Assembly: GCF_024679095.1 (NCBI RefSeq) | Contig: NC_066529.1 | Location: forward strand, 3,209,094-3,273,093 | Length of the DNA: 64,000 nucleotides | Direction of reading: 5' to 3' | Origin: Eriocheir sinensis | Lineage: Eukaryota; Arthropoda; Malacostraca; Decapoda; Varunidae | Program-made: the position numbers and the translations under genes | Shown here: in pieces, positions 23,400 through 35,889 of the stretch | Layout of the letters: each line of letters opens with the position of its first letter | Position numbering within the stretch: the first letter of the stretch is position 1 | The notes under the pieces: model-generated | What the model saw: the letters and a program-made list of their open reading frames with translations, nothing else | What the model was told of the DNA's origin: nothing | Database searches by the model: none

Positions 23400-25200
23400 C
23401 ATCTAATCCTGATGGAGTGTCCGCGACGATACAGAACACAACCAATTTCTATCCAGTTCTTGCCTTCCCTCGCCCTTTTCTTTTCCCCTTTATCCTTATT
23501 CCTATCCTTATTCTTATCCTTTTATCGTTATTCTTATTCCCCCTGTTTATTTATCTCTTGTTTATACATTTTTTTCATCTTTTCAAAAACCAACCCGATT
23601 TTTAGACGTTTTTTGACACCCCCTTCCCTCGTCTTTTCTTTTCCCCTTGTCTTTTTTTTTTGTATTCCTTTCTGTCCATATCTTTTACCCATACGTTTCT
23701 CTTATCAACTTCTCACAAAACACACAAACAATTTCTATCTATCATTTCATAAGATATGTTTTTTTATTTTTTTATATATACCTCACACTGAACACAACCG
23801 CCCAATTTCGACTCCCAGCTCTTGCCTTCCCCTTCCCGGCCTTTCCCCTTCCCCCTATTCTCTCTATTTCTTTCCATTTATAACTTTTTTCCATACGTTT
23901 TATTTTCTATCAACCTTCCACAAAACAAACTCAATTTTTATCCCCCTTCTCCTTATCCTTTTATACTCCTCTCTATTCATCTTTTTTATTCATCTTGTTT
24001 TACGTTCTCTTTTATCAACTTTACATAACGCACACCAAATATATGTCCAGTTCTTGCCTCCCCTACCCGCCCTTTCCTCTCCCTAATCCTTACTCTTTGC
24101 TCTTTTCTATTTATATATTTTTTCCTATACGTTATTTTCCCAACTTCTGACAAAACACAACCAGCCAATTTTTATCCCCTTCTCGCCCTCCCACTCGCCC
24201 TTTCTTTCCCCTCATCTTTGCTTTTCTTTATTTCAACCTTTCTTTTTATCCGGTATCTCACAAAGTACACCCAATTGCTATCGACATCTTCCCCATCCAC
24301 CCCAACCATATTCTTCCCTTTCTTTTTTTTTATTTCCTCCTGTAATGTTTTTTTTTCTGATACGTTTTTTCCTCTATCAGCACACCTTCTCACCCCTTCT
24401 CTACTCTTTCCTCCCTGACTCCTTTCCCTTATTCTATCTTCACATCCTTTCACTCCTCAACCCCTTCCTCCCTCCCTTCTTCGTTCCCTTCCCTTCTACC
24501 CTTTATCCACCCTTCCCTAGCTCAGTTCACTCCTCCACCTTCTTCTTCCTCTCTTCTTGCACTCTTTCCTCACTCCTTTCCTTATCCTTTTCACCATTCC
24601 TTCCTCTACCCTTTCCTTCCTCTCTTCTTCGTTCCCTTTCCTTCTCCCTTTCATCCACCCTTCCCTCAGGTCATTCCATCACCCTTTTCTTCCTCTCTTC
24701 CTTTCCTTATCATTTCCATCCTTAATTCCTCTATCCTTTCCTTCCTCCCATCTTCTTTCCCTTTCCTTCTCCCTTTCATCCACCCTTCCCTCAGTCAGTT
24801 CCTCCAACCTTCCTCCCTGCACCCTTTCTTCCCTCCTTCCTTACCCTTTCACCTAATTTTTGTATCCAGTTCTCGCCCGTCCACCCAAACTACTTCCTTC
24901 CCTTCAGTTTTCTTTTTATTTACTCCAGTTTATTTATTTTTTATTCCAATACGTTTTTCTTTTATCTGTCAGCTTACAAAACGCATCACCTGTTCTCCCC
25001 TTCTCTTTATATTTATTCCTATCTACTATTTTTACCCGATACCCTTTTTTTTATCAGCGTAAAAAAACTAACTCGATATCTATTCAGTTTTCTCCTCGCC
25101 CTCTCCACCTCCCTCTTCACTCTCATATATATTCTTTTTTTTCTTTTTCTTATTCCAATACGTTCCCTTAAGCACCTTTCTCCCTCTTCCCTGTTCTCTG
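23400..25200. repeat. Degenerate pyrimidine-rich repeat region
   Basis: A motif of the form CA(A/G)(C/T)TT.(T/C)..CA(C)AAA(A)C.CA..C recurs near 23,708, 23,912, 24,020, 24,148, 24,255 and 24,972, each followed by a 'CCAGTTCTTGCC' or 'TTTTTATCCCC' block. This is consistent with an old tandem array with a period of 105-210 bp. Confidence 0.6.
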
Positions 25201-25689
25201 TCTCTGTCTCCTCTTTCTCTCTCTCTCTCCTCTTATCTCTTTATCTCTTTCCGATTTTTCTGTTATTTTTTTTACTCGGTTCTTTCCTTAACTCCTTTCT
25301 TTTTTTTTTATAAGTTTTCCGATACTTGTTGCAGCCTTTCATATCCCTTCATTCGTTCTTCCCTTCTATTTTCTTCCTTTCATCTTCCTATCAATATATC
25401 CATTTTCGATTTCTCTTTTTCTTTCACTCAGTTCTCGTTCCTCTGTCCCATCTTTTCTTTCTATTCTCCCTTTTATTATTTTTTTTCCGATATCTGTTGC
25501 AGCATTTCCTATCCACTCACTGCTCTTCCATCTACTCTCCCATTCCCTTCATTTCTTAGCTTTATTCCTGTTCTCCATTCCTCTATTTCCGACTTCTCCC
25601 TTTTTTTCTTATTCAGTTCTAGTTTCTCTATCCCATTGTTTATTTTTCTAACTCCTTTTTTTTCCGATATCTGTTCCAGCACTTCATAT

Positions 25690-26010
25690 CCACTCACTGT
25701 TCCTCCATCCACGCGTCCATTCCTTCCATTTCTTCGCCTTATTCTTCTCCCCATTTATCCATTTCCCCGACTTCTCCTTTTTTCTTATTCATATCAATTG
25801 CTGTTCCTCATTCCATCCTCTCTCTCCTTCCATTTCTTCGCCTTATTCTTCCTCTCCATTTATCCATATCCCCGACTTCTCCTTTTTTCTTATTCATATC
25901 AATTGCTGTTCCTCAATCCATCCTCTCATTCCTTCCGTTTCTTCGCCTTATTTTTCCTCTCCATTTATCCATATCCACGACTTCTCCTTTTTTTCTTATC
26001 CACCTCTTCG
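25690..26010. repeat. 105-bp tandem repeat, 3 copies
   Basis: C(A/G)TTTCTTCGCCTTATT lies at 25,727, 25,831 and 25,936. Copies share CATTTATCCAT and CGACTTCTCCTTTTTTCTTA. Confidence 0.9.
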
Positions 26011-26217
26011 TTCCCTCACTGACACCATTTTTTTCTGGTATCTCGCTCTCTGACACGTTTTTTTTGGTAGACTTTTTCATCCTGTAGCTCTCCCTAGCGC
26101 CCACCTGTCCCGAGTCTTTCCTTGTTCACGCTTTATGGAATATCTACATTTGACGTTTCCTATTACTCATTCATCCGCTCGGTTGTCCTGACGTCCCTCC
26201 GCGCCTCCCCTCGCCTT

Positions 26218-26520
26218 ACATATTTTAGAGTATATATCGATTTTTCTGACCTTTCTACTTTCTTTTTCATCCGCTTAACCGCCCACACACACACGACCTC
26301 CTTCCTCCGTTCCTCGTTCCCTTCCCTTCTTTCCTTCCTTCAACCTTCCCCCAGTCAGTCCTTTCCTTCACTTTTACATATTTTAAAGTATATATCGATT
26401 TTTCTGACCTTTCTACTTTCTTTTTCATCCTCTTAACCGCCCACACACACACGACCTCCTGCCTCCGTTTTTCGTTCCCTTCCCTTCTTTCCTTCATTCA
26501 ACCTTTCCTCCGTCAGTCCA
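26218..26520. repeat. 158-bp tandem duplication
   Basis: ACATATTTTA(G/A)AGTATATATC followed by GATTTTTCTGACCTTTCTAC and CACACACACACGACCTCC occurs at 26,218 and 26,376. Confidence 0.92.
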
Positions 26521-26865
26521 TTCCTCCACTCTTTTCTTTCTCTCTTCCTCTACTCTCTCCTCCCTCCTTTCCTTATCCTTATTTCTCTTTACTTTTACTT
26601 ATTCTTGATTGTAATTACCTTTTTATTATTTCTTTTACTTCTCATCTACTTCACCACCCACATACTCCGTCCTCCCCCTCCCTAAGTCATGGATTCTTCC
26701 TTTTAATGGCTTAATTTTTTTTACTTATCATCCCTTTGACCGAACACAAACTCTCCTCCTCCTCCTTTTTTAGCCACATATTCTTACTTCTAATTTCGTT
26801 CTTCCTTTCCTCCCTCCTTTCTTTATTTAACTTTACTTCCTTTATTTACTGTTTATTTATTTATT

Positions 26866-26903
<38 letters not shown>

Positions 26904-27286
26904 TTTATTTTCTTTGATCCAGTTTTTGTCATGTCAGAATTTTTTTTACCCTTCTCATCCGTATTTCCGCCCACCGCCCGCGCGCTATCTCTCTCCCTCT
27001 CCTCTGTTCACTCTTCCAATATATTTTTTTTTCCATTTTTTTGTCGTTTTTGGTTGTTTTTCTAGATTCGTTTTTCTTTCTTTCTTTTTTTCTCTCGTCG
27101 GTCTTGTCCGCAAACTCTCCCTCGCTCATCCGTCAATTCCGTTTATTTATTATTATTTTTTTTTTTTGCTTTTTCTGTTCTCATTTTTACACTTTCATAT
27201 TCTTATTCATATTCTTTTTCCGTCTTTCTTTCTTTCTCTCTATTTTTCTTTCTACCTTTCTTTTTCTTTCGTTTTCTTTCTTTTCA

Positions 27287-27345
<59 letters not shown>

Positions 27346-27522
27346 GTTCTCGCCTACCTCCTCTCAATCATGTTTTTTTCTTTCTTTTTTGTTGTCAGTC
27401 ATACATTTTTTTTTTAATCCATTCACATCCCTTACTCTTTTTCTGTATATATTTTATCCTTTCATCATTTATTCCGTTCCTTTTTTATTTTATTTTTGTT
27501 ACGTTTTGCAATTTCCACCTGT

Positions 27523-27575
<53 letters not shown>

Positions 27576-27740
27576 TTTTTTGATCGCTCGTCCACACACT
27601 CCAATCCATTCAGCTTTTTTTTTTTTTTTACTTTTCTCTTACGCTTTATTTTTTCTCCTCTTATGTTTTTTTTTTAATGTATTGGTTTCTCTTTTTATTA
27701 TTGTGTTCGTTTAGTTCTTCTTCTCCTTTTTAACTACTTA
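26521..27740. repeat. Pyrimidine-rich DNA with three (CT)n tracts
   Basis: (CT)n at about 26,872-26,900, 27,289-27,343 and 27,526-27,570 within T-rich sequence. No gene. Confidence 0.9.
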
Positions 27741-27743
27741 CTT

Positions 27744-28080
27744 AATCACCCAATTCTTAACCATTCCTTCCCCTATTGCGTTCATTTGGTTTTCTTTATT
27801 ATTCCAAGTTTTTTTTATTTATCTATTCCTCAGTTTTTTTTCTTTTCTGAACACTCTTTTTTTTCTTTTTCTCTCGTCTCCTGATTTGTTTTACACTTTT
27901 CTCTCATTCTTTATTTTTCTCCTCTTCTGTTTTTTCATTATATTGGTTTCTTTCTATATTATTGGGTTCTCTTTCTTCTTTTTTACTGCTCTCTTGTCTG
28001 CCACTCAATCACCCATTTCTTAACCATTCCTTCTCCTATTGCGTTTATTTGATTTTCTTTATTATTCCAAGTTTTGTTTT
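27744..28080. repeat. 263-bp spaced duplication
   Basis: AATCACCCA(A)TT(T)CTTAACCATTCCTTC.CCTATTGCG is present at 27,744 and 28,007; both copies continue into TTTCTTTATTATTCCAAGTT. Confidence 0.88.
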
Positions 28081-28129
28081 TCATTTATCTATTCTTTAGT
28101 TTTTTTTCGGGATATCTCTTTTTTCTCTT

Positions 28130-28870
28130 TTTCTCTCGTCGTTTTTATATGCCATTTAAATTATAGACAACTTTGTTTTATCTTTTTTTCTGAATTCTCT
28201 CTTTTTCTTCTTCTGTCTCGTTTCCTATTTTTTTCTATCATAATATTACAACGTTTTCATTTGTCATTTTTATTTTTATCTAGTTTTCAGGCGCCATTTT
28301 TTATTAGACAACTTTATTTAATCTTCTTTTTCGGAATTCTCTTTTTTTTCTTTTTTCTCCTTTCCTACTTCTTTCCTATCATAATATTTCAACGTTTTCA
28401 TATGTCATTTTTATTTTTATCTTGTCTTTTTCAGGTGCCATTTTTATTACAGACAACTTTATTTTATCTTTTTTTTCTGAATTCTCTCATTTTTCTCTTC
28501 TCTCTCTTTTTTTTGCTTTTTTTTCCAATCATCATAATATTTTGACGTTTTCATATGCCGCATTTATTATCGACATTTTCTTCTTGCCTATACTTTCTTC
28601 CTTCATTTCATTTCCGTCTTATTTACAATCTTACTTCCTCCTCCTGATTTCTCTTATTTATTCTTTTCTCTCCTTTTGTGATTTTCGAAATATTAAAATG
28701 TTTTCATATACAATTTTTCTTATAAGAGTTATTTTATGGCTTTTTTTCTTTCTTCATTTAAATTCCGCCTTATACACAACCTTACTTCATCCTTCTGAAT
28801 TCTCTTATTTTATTCTTTTCTCTACTTTTCTGATTTTTTTCCTTTATCTTAATATTTTTTGACGATTCCA
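28130..28870. repeat. About 141-145-bp T-rich tandem repeat
   Basis: AGACAACTTT(A/G)TTT(T/A)ATCTT lies at 28,165, 28,306 and 28,451. Diverged copies marked by ACGTTTTCATATGCC- or AATATTAAAATGTTTTCATA-type strings extend to about 28,870. Confidence 0.82.
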
Positions 28871-29363
28871 TATAACATTTTCATTATAGGTATTTTCTTT
28901 TTGCTGTAACTTTCTCCCTCCATTTCATTTCCGTCTTATTTACATCATTACTTTCTCTTCCTATTTTCGCTTCCATTTCCATCCCTTCCCCTTCGTTATT
29001 TTTTATTCTTACAATTCGCCCCATGTTTTTTTTTCCTTTCTTCTCTCATCTGTTTTCCATATTTACTCTTTTAGTACACATTTTCTTTTCTCCACCCCTT
29101 CCTTTCTACCTTTTTTCCTCTTTTCTTAACATTTTTCTCTTATTTTATTTCTTCGTGCAATATCGACACGTACATTTTATTTTCGCGTAAATGATTCTGT
29201 CACATTTTTTTCTTCGATAAGACATATTTTTCTTCCTTATATATCAGTGACAGCCTTTCGCTTCTTACAAACTCACTCTATCTATCTATTTATCTCTCTA
29301 TCTCTCTCTATCTGTCTCTGTCTCTATTATTTTCTATATTTCTTCTTTTCCTTCTACTTTTTC

Positions 29364-29368
<5 letters not shown>
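28871..29368. other. T-rich DNA, no gene seen
   Basis: Pyrimidine-rich, with a short (CTAT)n near 29,277-29,310. No supported gene. Confidence 0.5.

Positions 29369-29438
<70 letters not shown>
29369..29438. repeat. (CT)n microsatellite
   Basis: Perfect CT run. Confidence 0.97.
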
Positions 29439-29439
<1 letters not shown>

Positions 29440-29441
<2 letters not shown>

Positions 29442-30443
29442 GCATTCACATTTTTCTACAGTTATAAACACAAACACACACAAACACATTCACACAGACA
29501 CAAACAAACACACAAACAGGCCCTTCACGCGTTACAAATGGTCAAAGAAAGGAGGCTTCAGATTTATTGGCTCATATTTCCCTTCCCGCGAAAACATATT
29601 CCTCCTTCGATGACATTATACCAAGCGCGAGGATTTTTTCACAAGTGTTTTCGCCTTTCAATAGAGCCTTCCATTATTGTGTGAGTGTGTATGTAATGGG
29701 TTTGTCGATATTGTATTTGCTTGATTTCTCTATTATATTCTGTTTCATTGTATTATTTCTATTATTATTATTCCTGAATTTGGCTATTTTTATCGCATTC
29801 CTCGCCCCTAGAGATGAAGGCGGTAATGTTTTGGTCCTTGTCTGCTGTCTGTTTGTCTGTCGATCTTTCTGTCTGTTTATGTCTGTCCGTCATCACATTA
29901 TTTCGTATTTGCGGCTTACTGCTTACTTATTTACTACCGTTTTTTTATCTCCTGCATTTGCCTTTTCTTTTTTTCTAATTAGTGCTGTAAACTCTTCGGC
30001 TGGCTACTTATCTTCTTAAATCTCTTGAGAATGATCCTGGCTCGATATCTTCCTCCTAAGCGTACAATCTGTGACCAGTCTGTCTTTATGTCGGGTTTAA
30101 AAGTTATGTCTGTATTTCATTTTTGTGTATTATTCTAGTAGGCTTCTTTCTTCCATATTTTGATGCTAAAGTCTACTCCTAATAAATGGTGATGAGACTA
30201 CTTACAATTATAAAAATTAAGAAATTTTCATATATCAGTTTTCGACTTTCTGGGGGGAGGGAAAAGAATGAAGAGCGAAATAATGCCTAAATATCATGTT
30301 CAGGTAAAGAAGGAAGACAAAACTAGTTATGAAATATATAGAAGCCAGTTCAATATTGCAGCGGTGAGAATATGTGAGAATGAAAATGTTTAAATGACTG
30401 CCTCACATAATAATATTTTTAATTATTAACCCAAGGGTATAAA

Positions 30444-30450
<7 letters not shown>
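29440..30450. other. AT-rich unique DNA, no gene seen
   Basis: Non-repetitive, AT-rich. No exon or RNA recognised. Confidence 0.45.

Positions 30451-30486
<36 letters not shown>
30451..30486. repeat. (CA)n microsatellite
   Basis: Perfect CA run. Confidence 0.95.
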
Positions 30487-30490
<4 letters not shown>

Positions 30491-30687
30491 GCGCCCACAC
30501 ACAGCCATAAGCTAATGAAAAAAACATTTCGCGTAGTCAAGGTAATTAACTATAGTTCGTATTTTCATATTTCCACCCCGCGTTCCCTTCATTTAGTCGC
30601 GGCCTGTTATGGTATTCCAGGAAAGGTTGGTGCTCTTGTTATCATTATTTTCATTATTTATTTTGGCATTAATTCTACCGGTTTTAT

Positions 30688-30689
30688 TA

Positions 30690-30769
<80 letters not shown>

Positions 30770-30783
30770 GTTGTTGTTATTGT

Positions 30784-30816
<33 letters not shown>

Positions 30817-30900
30817 AACTAACTACTACAACTAACTACTACTACTACTACTACTACTACTATTAATAACAACAACAACAACAACAACAATAATAATAAA
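30688..30900. repeat. (ATT)n/(GTT)n/(CTA)n/(AAC)n chain
   Basis: ATT triplets at 30,688-30,769, then GTT, then CTA runs at 30,785-30,861 interrupted by CAACTAA, then (AAC)n and (AAT)n. Confidence 0.96.
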
Positions 30901-31061
30901 AATAAAAATAAGAAGAGAAACACCAAGACCAAGAAGAACAAGAAGAAAAAAAAACAGGAAGCAAAACACACACAATGCAAATGAAGGAAGAAATAAATAA
31001 GAATATGATGAAAAGAAGGAAGGACAGGAGCAGCCATAATAACAAACTCAGAGAGCCTCAC

Positions 31062-31110
31062 CTTCCCACAGACGCAGCAGCAGCAGGCCGCCCACACGCC
31101 CCGCAGGAGG
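31062..31110 (-). other. Possible exon end with donor on minus strand
   Basis: On the minus strand a GC-rich stretch containing a CTGCTGCTGCTGCG run ends GTGGGAAG|GTGAGG with the junction at 31,062. The donor matches consensus well. It sits at the edge of the CpG-containing island to its right, as expected for a first exon transcribed leftward. No start codon or family is established. Confidence 0.22.
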
Positions 31111-31269
31111 AGGAGGAGGAGGGAAGGAGGAGGATGGAGGGGAAGAAGTAAGAGGTGCTCGAGGGAAAGTAAGAGAGGAAGCGAGGGAGAGCTTTACGAT
31201 ACACTGAAGGAAGATGTAGAGACGAGAACGAGGAGGAGGGAGAAGGGAAAGAAGGAAGAGGAGGAGGAG

Positions 31270-32060
31270 GGAAGGATGAGGAGAAGGAGGGAGAGTCAGA
31301 GGAGTCCCCGGGGTGCCGCGCGGCCTCGAGGGGGGTCTTCACAGCTTGGCCTTGCTGGGTTACGCGCGCTGACCAAAATTTCTGGTCTCGTGGCGGCGGC
31401 GAAGTGGAGCGAGGAACGTCACCAGGTTGAGACGCGTCCTTGGTCCCTATGCGTCCTTGTGTTCGTATCTCGTGGTTGGCAAATACGGAGATGATCACCA
31501 AGCTCTTATTCTCTTCTTAGTACCCCCGCCGTGATGTCCTGATGTCCTTTAGTACTCTGTTTCAGCTTCTTGGGGACGTCTTTCTGGGTGGTTGGCGGGT
31601 CTCAAACGTATTAGGTGTCTTGAAGCACTCTTATTTCTCTCTTCCTGTACTTCGGTGTCTTTCAAGAGCGTCGTAAGGCTCTATTAGTGTCCTCTTGGGG
31701 TCCTGTCTGTGTTCTCTTAGCTTCGTTGTGGGTAGAAAGGCGAAGAGCAGGAAATATCTCAGTTCACCTTTAAATCTTTCCTTCAGAGTCTGGGTTTCCG
31801 TCAAGGGGGTCAACTGGTGCCCTTGAAGTGTTTCCTTGGGCTTCTTTTACCACTGTAGCGTTCAGAGAGAGATGTAGAAGTACGTGACGGCTTCCTGCAC
31901 TATTAAATCCTTCTTTCTGGGTCGCGGGGTCACCTAGTGGGCCGATCGTCGCCTCAGTAGTGCTCTTCCGGGGTAGTGTCTGTGCTCCGAAGTTCCCGGC
32001 GTGTCCCTCACCACCTGGCTGGCCTCTCCCGGCGACCCGACTGACTGCCTTCCGATAGTC
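31270..32060. promoter_or_regulatory. CpG-containing non-repetitive island, promoter candidate
   Basis: Unlike its surroundings this stretch is GC-rich, non-repetitive and rich in CG dinucleotides (for example GGGGTGCCGCGCGGCCTCG near 31,309 and CTCCCGGCGACCCGACTGAC near 32,027). I see no conserved protein in any frame. The island may be a promoter or 5' untranslated region; which strand is unclear, although a donor at 31,062 would fit minus-strand transcription. Confidence 0.3.
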
Positions 32061-32082
32061 GAGTGAAGGGCAGACAGTATGA

Positions 32083-32134
<52 letters not shown>
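32083..32134. repeat. (GT)n microsatellite
   Basis: Perfect TG run. Confidence 0.97.
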
Positions 32135-32135
<1 letters not shown>

Positions 32136-32629
32136 CTCCCTTACCCTCCCTCCCTCCCTTATTTCTCCCTTACTCTTCCTACTCTCGATCCCCCTTCCCT
32201 TTCTCTCCCTTACCTCCGCCTTATACAGTACATGCTTACTCGCCCTCCTTCTCCCCCTCCTCCTCCTCCACTTCCTTCCCTTCTTCTTCTTCTTCTTCCA
32301 CCTCCTCCTCTTCCTCCTCCTCCTTTATCAATACGTTCCTCCCCCCCATAAATGTTTTCTTCCGTGTACTTCTACCTCCTCCTCCTCCTCCTCCTCCTCT
32401 TCCTCCGCCTGCCTTTTTTCCGCCTACCTCCCTACCCCTTTGTTACTTCCTCCTCTGTCTCCCTCCTCCTCCTCCTCCTCCTCCTCCTCCCCCCTTTTCC
32501 CCTTCTCACTTTCCCCCAATATCGTATACTCCCCTTCTACGTGTCTTCTTCTTCCTCCTCCTCCTCCTCTTTTATATTCTCATTGTGTTTAATCTCCTCT
32601 TTTAAGATCTCACTTTATTACCTCTTCAT

Positions 32630-32689
<60 letters not shown>

Positions 32690-32930
32690 TCACCTTCTCT
32701 TTCTTTACCTTACTTTTCGCTCCTAATTATAAGCAAACTCTTCCTTTCCTAACATATTCATTTCTTTCTTTCTTTTACGCCTTTTTCTCACCTCCTTATC
32801 TCATCACACCTCTTCGATCAATCACCCTCACATACTCCCTCACATACACCCTCTCCTTCTCCTCCTCCTCCTCCTCCTTCTCCTCTTCAGCTAACGTCAA
32901 ATTTAGCGGAGTAAGAGAAGGGCGGAATAA
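32135..32930. repeat. CTC/CCT-rich tract with (CA)n
   Basis: Repeated CTCCTC runs (near 32,251, 32,304, 32,371, 32,462 and 32,547), (CA)n at 32,632-32,682, then further CTC runs near 32,860. Leu/Ser/Pro frames are artefacts. Confidence 0.88.
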
Positions 32931-33099
32931 GAGGGCGGAAAATTTATTCTGGTATTATCCTCACGAGATCCACGTGGAACTGAAAATCCGGCCGTCACTG
33001 AAGACATATCACCTGTCGCTTGCTTAATCCACAGGTAAGACGTGGGTTTAAGCTTACCTGAAAAGACTGACGTGAAGTGGCAATATGACAGAACAGGTG

Positions 33100-33142
33100 A
33101 GGGTGGTGGTGGTGGATGGGGGGCTTGATATGCGTGTGTGCT

Positions 33143-33176
<34 letters not shown>

Positions 33177-33370
33177 TTGGGGGAGTTCGATCTATGGAGG
33201 TGAAAGGAGTAGGTGAATGTGGATGGAGTGAGTGGTTGTAGGGTGTCAAAGTGTGTGTGTATGTGTGGTTGGGTGGAGGGAAAGGTGGAGGAGCTGAATA
33301 GGTGGAGTTGTCGATGTGGTGGTGTTAGTGGAGGTGACGGTGGTGGTGGTGGTGGTTAGGGGGGGGGGTT
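33100..33370. repeat. GGT- and GT-rich tract
   Basis: (GGT)n near 33,102 and 33,336, (GT)n at 33,146-33,174. G-runs at 33,359-33,380 have quadruplex potential. Confidence 0.85.
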
Positions 33371-33413
33371 GTTGGGGGGGAATGCTATGTATGTGGAGTG
33401 AGAAGGGGGAGGG

Positions 33414-33760
33414 AAGAGGACCAGAGGAGGAAGAGGAGGAGAAGGAGGAGGAGGAGGAGGAAGAGGAGGAGAAGGAGGAGTGGCTTGTTATTGGCGAACT
33501 TGTGGAAGGTTAAGGGGTGTGGGGAGAGGAATAAGAGGAGGAGGAGGAGGAGGAGGAGGAGGAGGACGAGGAGGACAAGGAGGAGGAGGAGGAGGAGGAG
33601 GAGGGGGAATCTGAGTAATATGGGGTAGTAAGGGGAACAGGGTGAGGGGAAGTGAGGGGAAGAAGAGGTAGGAGGTAGGAGAGGGGAAGTGGGGGCAGGA
33701 GGAAGAGGAGGAGGACGACGACGAGGAAGAGGAGGAGGAGGAGGAGAAGGAGGGTGAGGA
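33414..33760. repeat. (GGA)n trinucleotide tracts
   Basis: Imperfect GGA at 33,424-33,480, 33,535-33,605 and 33,700-33,755. All encode only acidic or serine-rich artefact frames. Confidence 0.92.
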
Positions 33761-34104
33761 GAGAAGTGAGAAAGAAGAAAATGGGAAGATGGGGAATGAA
33801 GAGGGAGAATGAGAAAGAGGGGAAGTGAAAGAGAAATAAAGAACGATAAAGATGAAGGATGAAGAAGACTGGAAGAGAAAAAAGGAAGAGATATACAGAA
33901 TGGAAAAGAAGGGAGAGAAAGAAAGAGAACGGAGTGGGGAGAAAGTGGGGAGTGCTGCGGGGAGTAAGTAGAGGGGGGAGGGGGATAAAGCGGTGGGGGG
34001 GGTCATATCGATGTTCACAAGGTGACAGTATTAACATAAACACTAACTCGCGGGATTCGAACGTTTGCACTTGACCTGGACTTCGACTTCGTGTTCAGTA
34101 TCCT

Positions 34105-34250
34105 CAACCACCACCACAACCACCACCACCATCACCACCACCACTAACCACCAACATCACCACCACTACCACCACTTTCAACACTCCAGTCAATATAGAT
34201 ACACCATTACCACCACCACCACCACCTCCATCACCACCATCATCACCTGC
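34105..34250. repeat. (CCA)n trinucleotide tract
   Basis: Imperfect CCACCA and CATCACC repeats. Confidence 0.88.
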
Positions 34251-34492
34251 TAATCACTAAACTTAAAACTTAAAATTGTCGTGTATCTTATCTTTTTAAG
34301 GGATAGAATTACCAAAAAACTTTAAACTCCTTTCTTAATGTCTTTTTCCTCCTCTTCCTCCTTTTCCCCTTCTTCGCCTTCACATTCTCCCCCTCCTCCT
34401 CGTCCTCCTTCTCTCTCCACCTCCTCCCTCTTCCTCCTCCTCCCCCTCCTCAACGCATGGATCGAGAAAGCCTCAAATATTTAACGTTTCTC

Positions 34493-34500
34493 TGACGTCA
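34493..34500. promoter_or_regulatory. Palindromic CRE (TGACGTCA)
   Basis: A perfect 8-bp cAMP-response-element palindrome immediately followed by CGCGCACTGCCGGCG in a short GC-rich island. CREB/ATF-type factors bind this motif. No adjacent transcript start is demonstrated. Confidence 0.3.
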
Positions 34501-34630
34501 CGCGCACTGCCGGCGAAGAAAGTGGGAATAACGAGACAGAGAAAACAGGACTCAGGATCGAAAATGCTTAAAGGCAGACTGTAAAAATAAATACTCCGAT
34601 CTTGCGCAACTCCTCCCTCCCTCCCTCCTC

Positions 34631-34860
34631 TTGGTGATCGCTTGAAAGAGATAAAGTAAATAAAATAAATACATAATAAATAATCAATAATAAAAATAAC
34701 GAAACCTTCCTATTGGTGACAGTTTGTGAGAGATTCAATAGAAGAACTAAATAAAATCCCTCTTCTTGGTGATAGCTTGCGAAAGGTGAAGTAAAAAATA
34801 AAGAAATAAACTCCCTCTTTTTGGTGAGAGTTTGTTAAAGATACTGTAAAAGAAAATATA
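34631..34860. repeat. Degenerate 53-82-bp tandem repeat, 4 copies
   Basis: TTGGTGA followed by (T/C/G)(A/C)G(C/T)TTG lies at 34,631, 34,713, 34,766 and 34,821; most copies are preceded by CTCCCTC-like and AT-rich blocks. Confidence 0.75.
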
Positions 34861-35880
34861 GAAATCAATCCTTAGACCATTTTAACTCAGAAGCGACGAT
34901 GGGACGGGGAAATTAATAAAACAAACCATGGTACGATTAATTCACAAAGAGACGAAAATAGGACTGGAACAAAATATACCAAAGCGAGAATGGGAGAGAA
35001 TATTCATCCCAGCACAGCAAAGAGAGGTTGAAAATAAATATGGTGCGCAGAACGATTTTTTTTTTGTTCGATATATTTATTAAACATCAAAAGTCCCCTT
35101 CGCGAGTATATTGATGAATACTAGAGCGGGGCAGAGCGGATTTAATATACACACACACAAAACACAAACAAACAAACATACTAAAGCAGGGCAGAGATAA
35201 TACACACACAAAAAGAAAGCTAAATAAATAAAAACAAACAAACAAACAAACAAATAAACGAAAAAAACATGCACAAACACCTCTTCTACTCATTTCCTCC
35301 CTCTCGCCCTCGCTTCTCATCTTCCTTCCTCCTCCTCCTTCCCTCCTTCCTCTTACTTCTCATTCTCATATTCCGTATTTCTCCTCCCTCGAATTCCCTC
35401 CTTCCCCTCCTCACCTGTCTCCTAATTACTTCCCTATCTTTTTCTCCTCTCACTTTTCCCTATCCCGTCCCTCCAATTCCCTTTCCTAAATAGTTCCTTC
35501 ATCATATATACTCCTCCTCTCCCTCACTCTCCCTCGCTTCGCCACGATACACTCTCACAGTCTCTATAAAAGTCCACGACCTCAGTCCCTCACCTTCACA
35601 GCTTCCGTCTACGTCTCCTTTTCCTTACCCTCTCCCCCATCTCATCCCCGCCTCTACGTACACCCTCTCCCTCAGTCTCCTAAAGGCCTTACCTGCCCTT
35701 GTTTTAACCTTGGCCGGAAAAATTAACGGTAAAAAGTTGTCCTGTTTTCCCTTCCTGGTCCCTGGCGGTAAGCGGGTGACATGGCCCCAACCTTGCTCTC
35801 CCTTCCTCCCTGTCACCTCCTTCGTCCCGTCCCTGTAGAGTAAGCAAGGAGTCTACTGATCTAATTTCTAAACAGTACTT
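34861..35880. other. Intergenic, no gene seen
   Basis: AT-rich, then CT-rich, then a balanced stretch (35,560-35,880) with minus-strand GGGCAG|GTAAGG near 35,690 that resembles a donor. No supported gene. Confidence 0.4.
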
Positions 35881-35889
35881 AACTTGGCT

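Noticed and set aside
31058..31501. 147-codon minus-strand frame across the GC-rich island
   Set aside because: No ATG-supported family, second half is Ser/Pro/Phe low complexity from GGA-rich DNA; kept only as a possible non-coding first exon.
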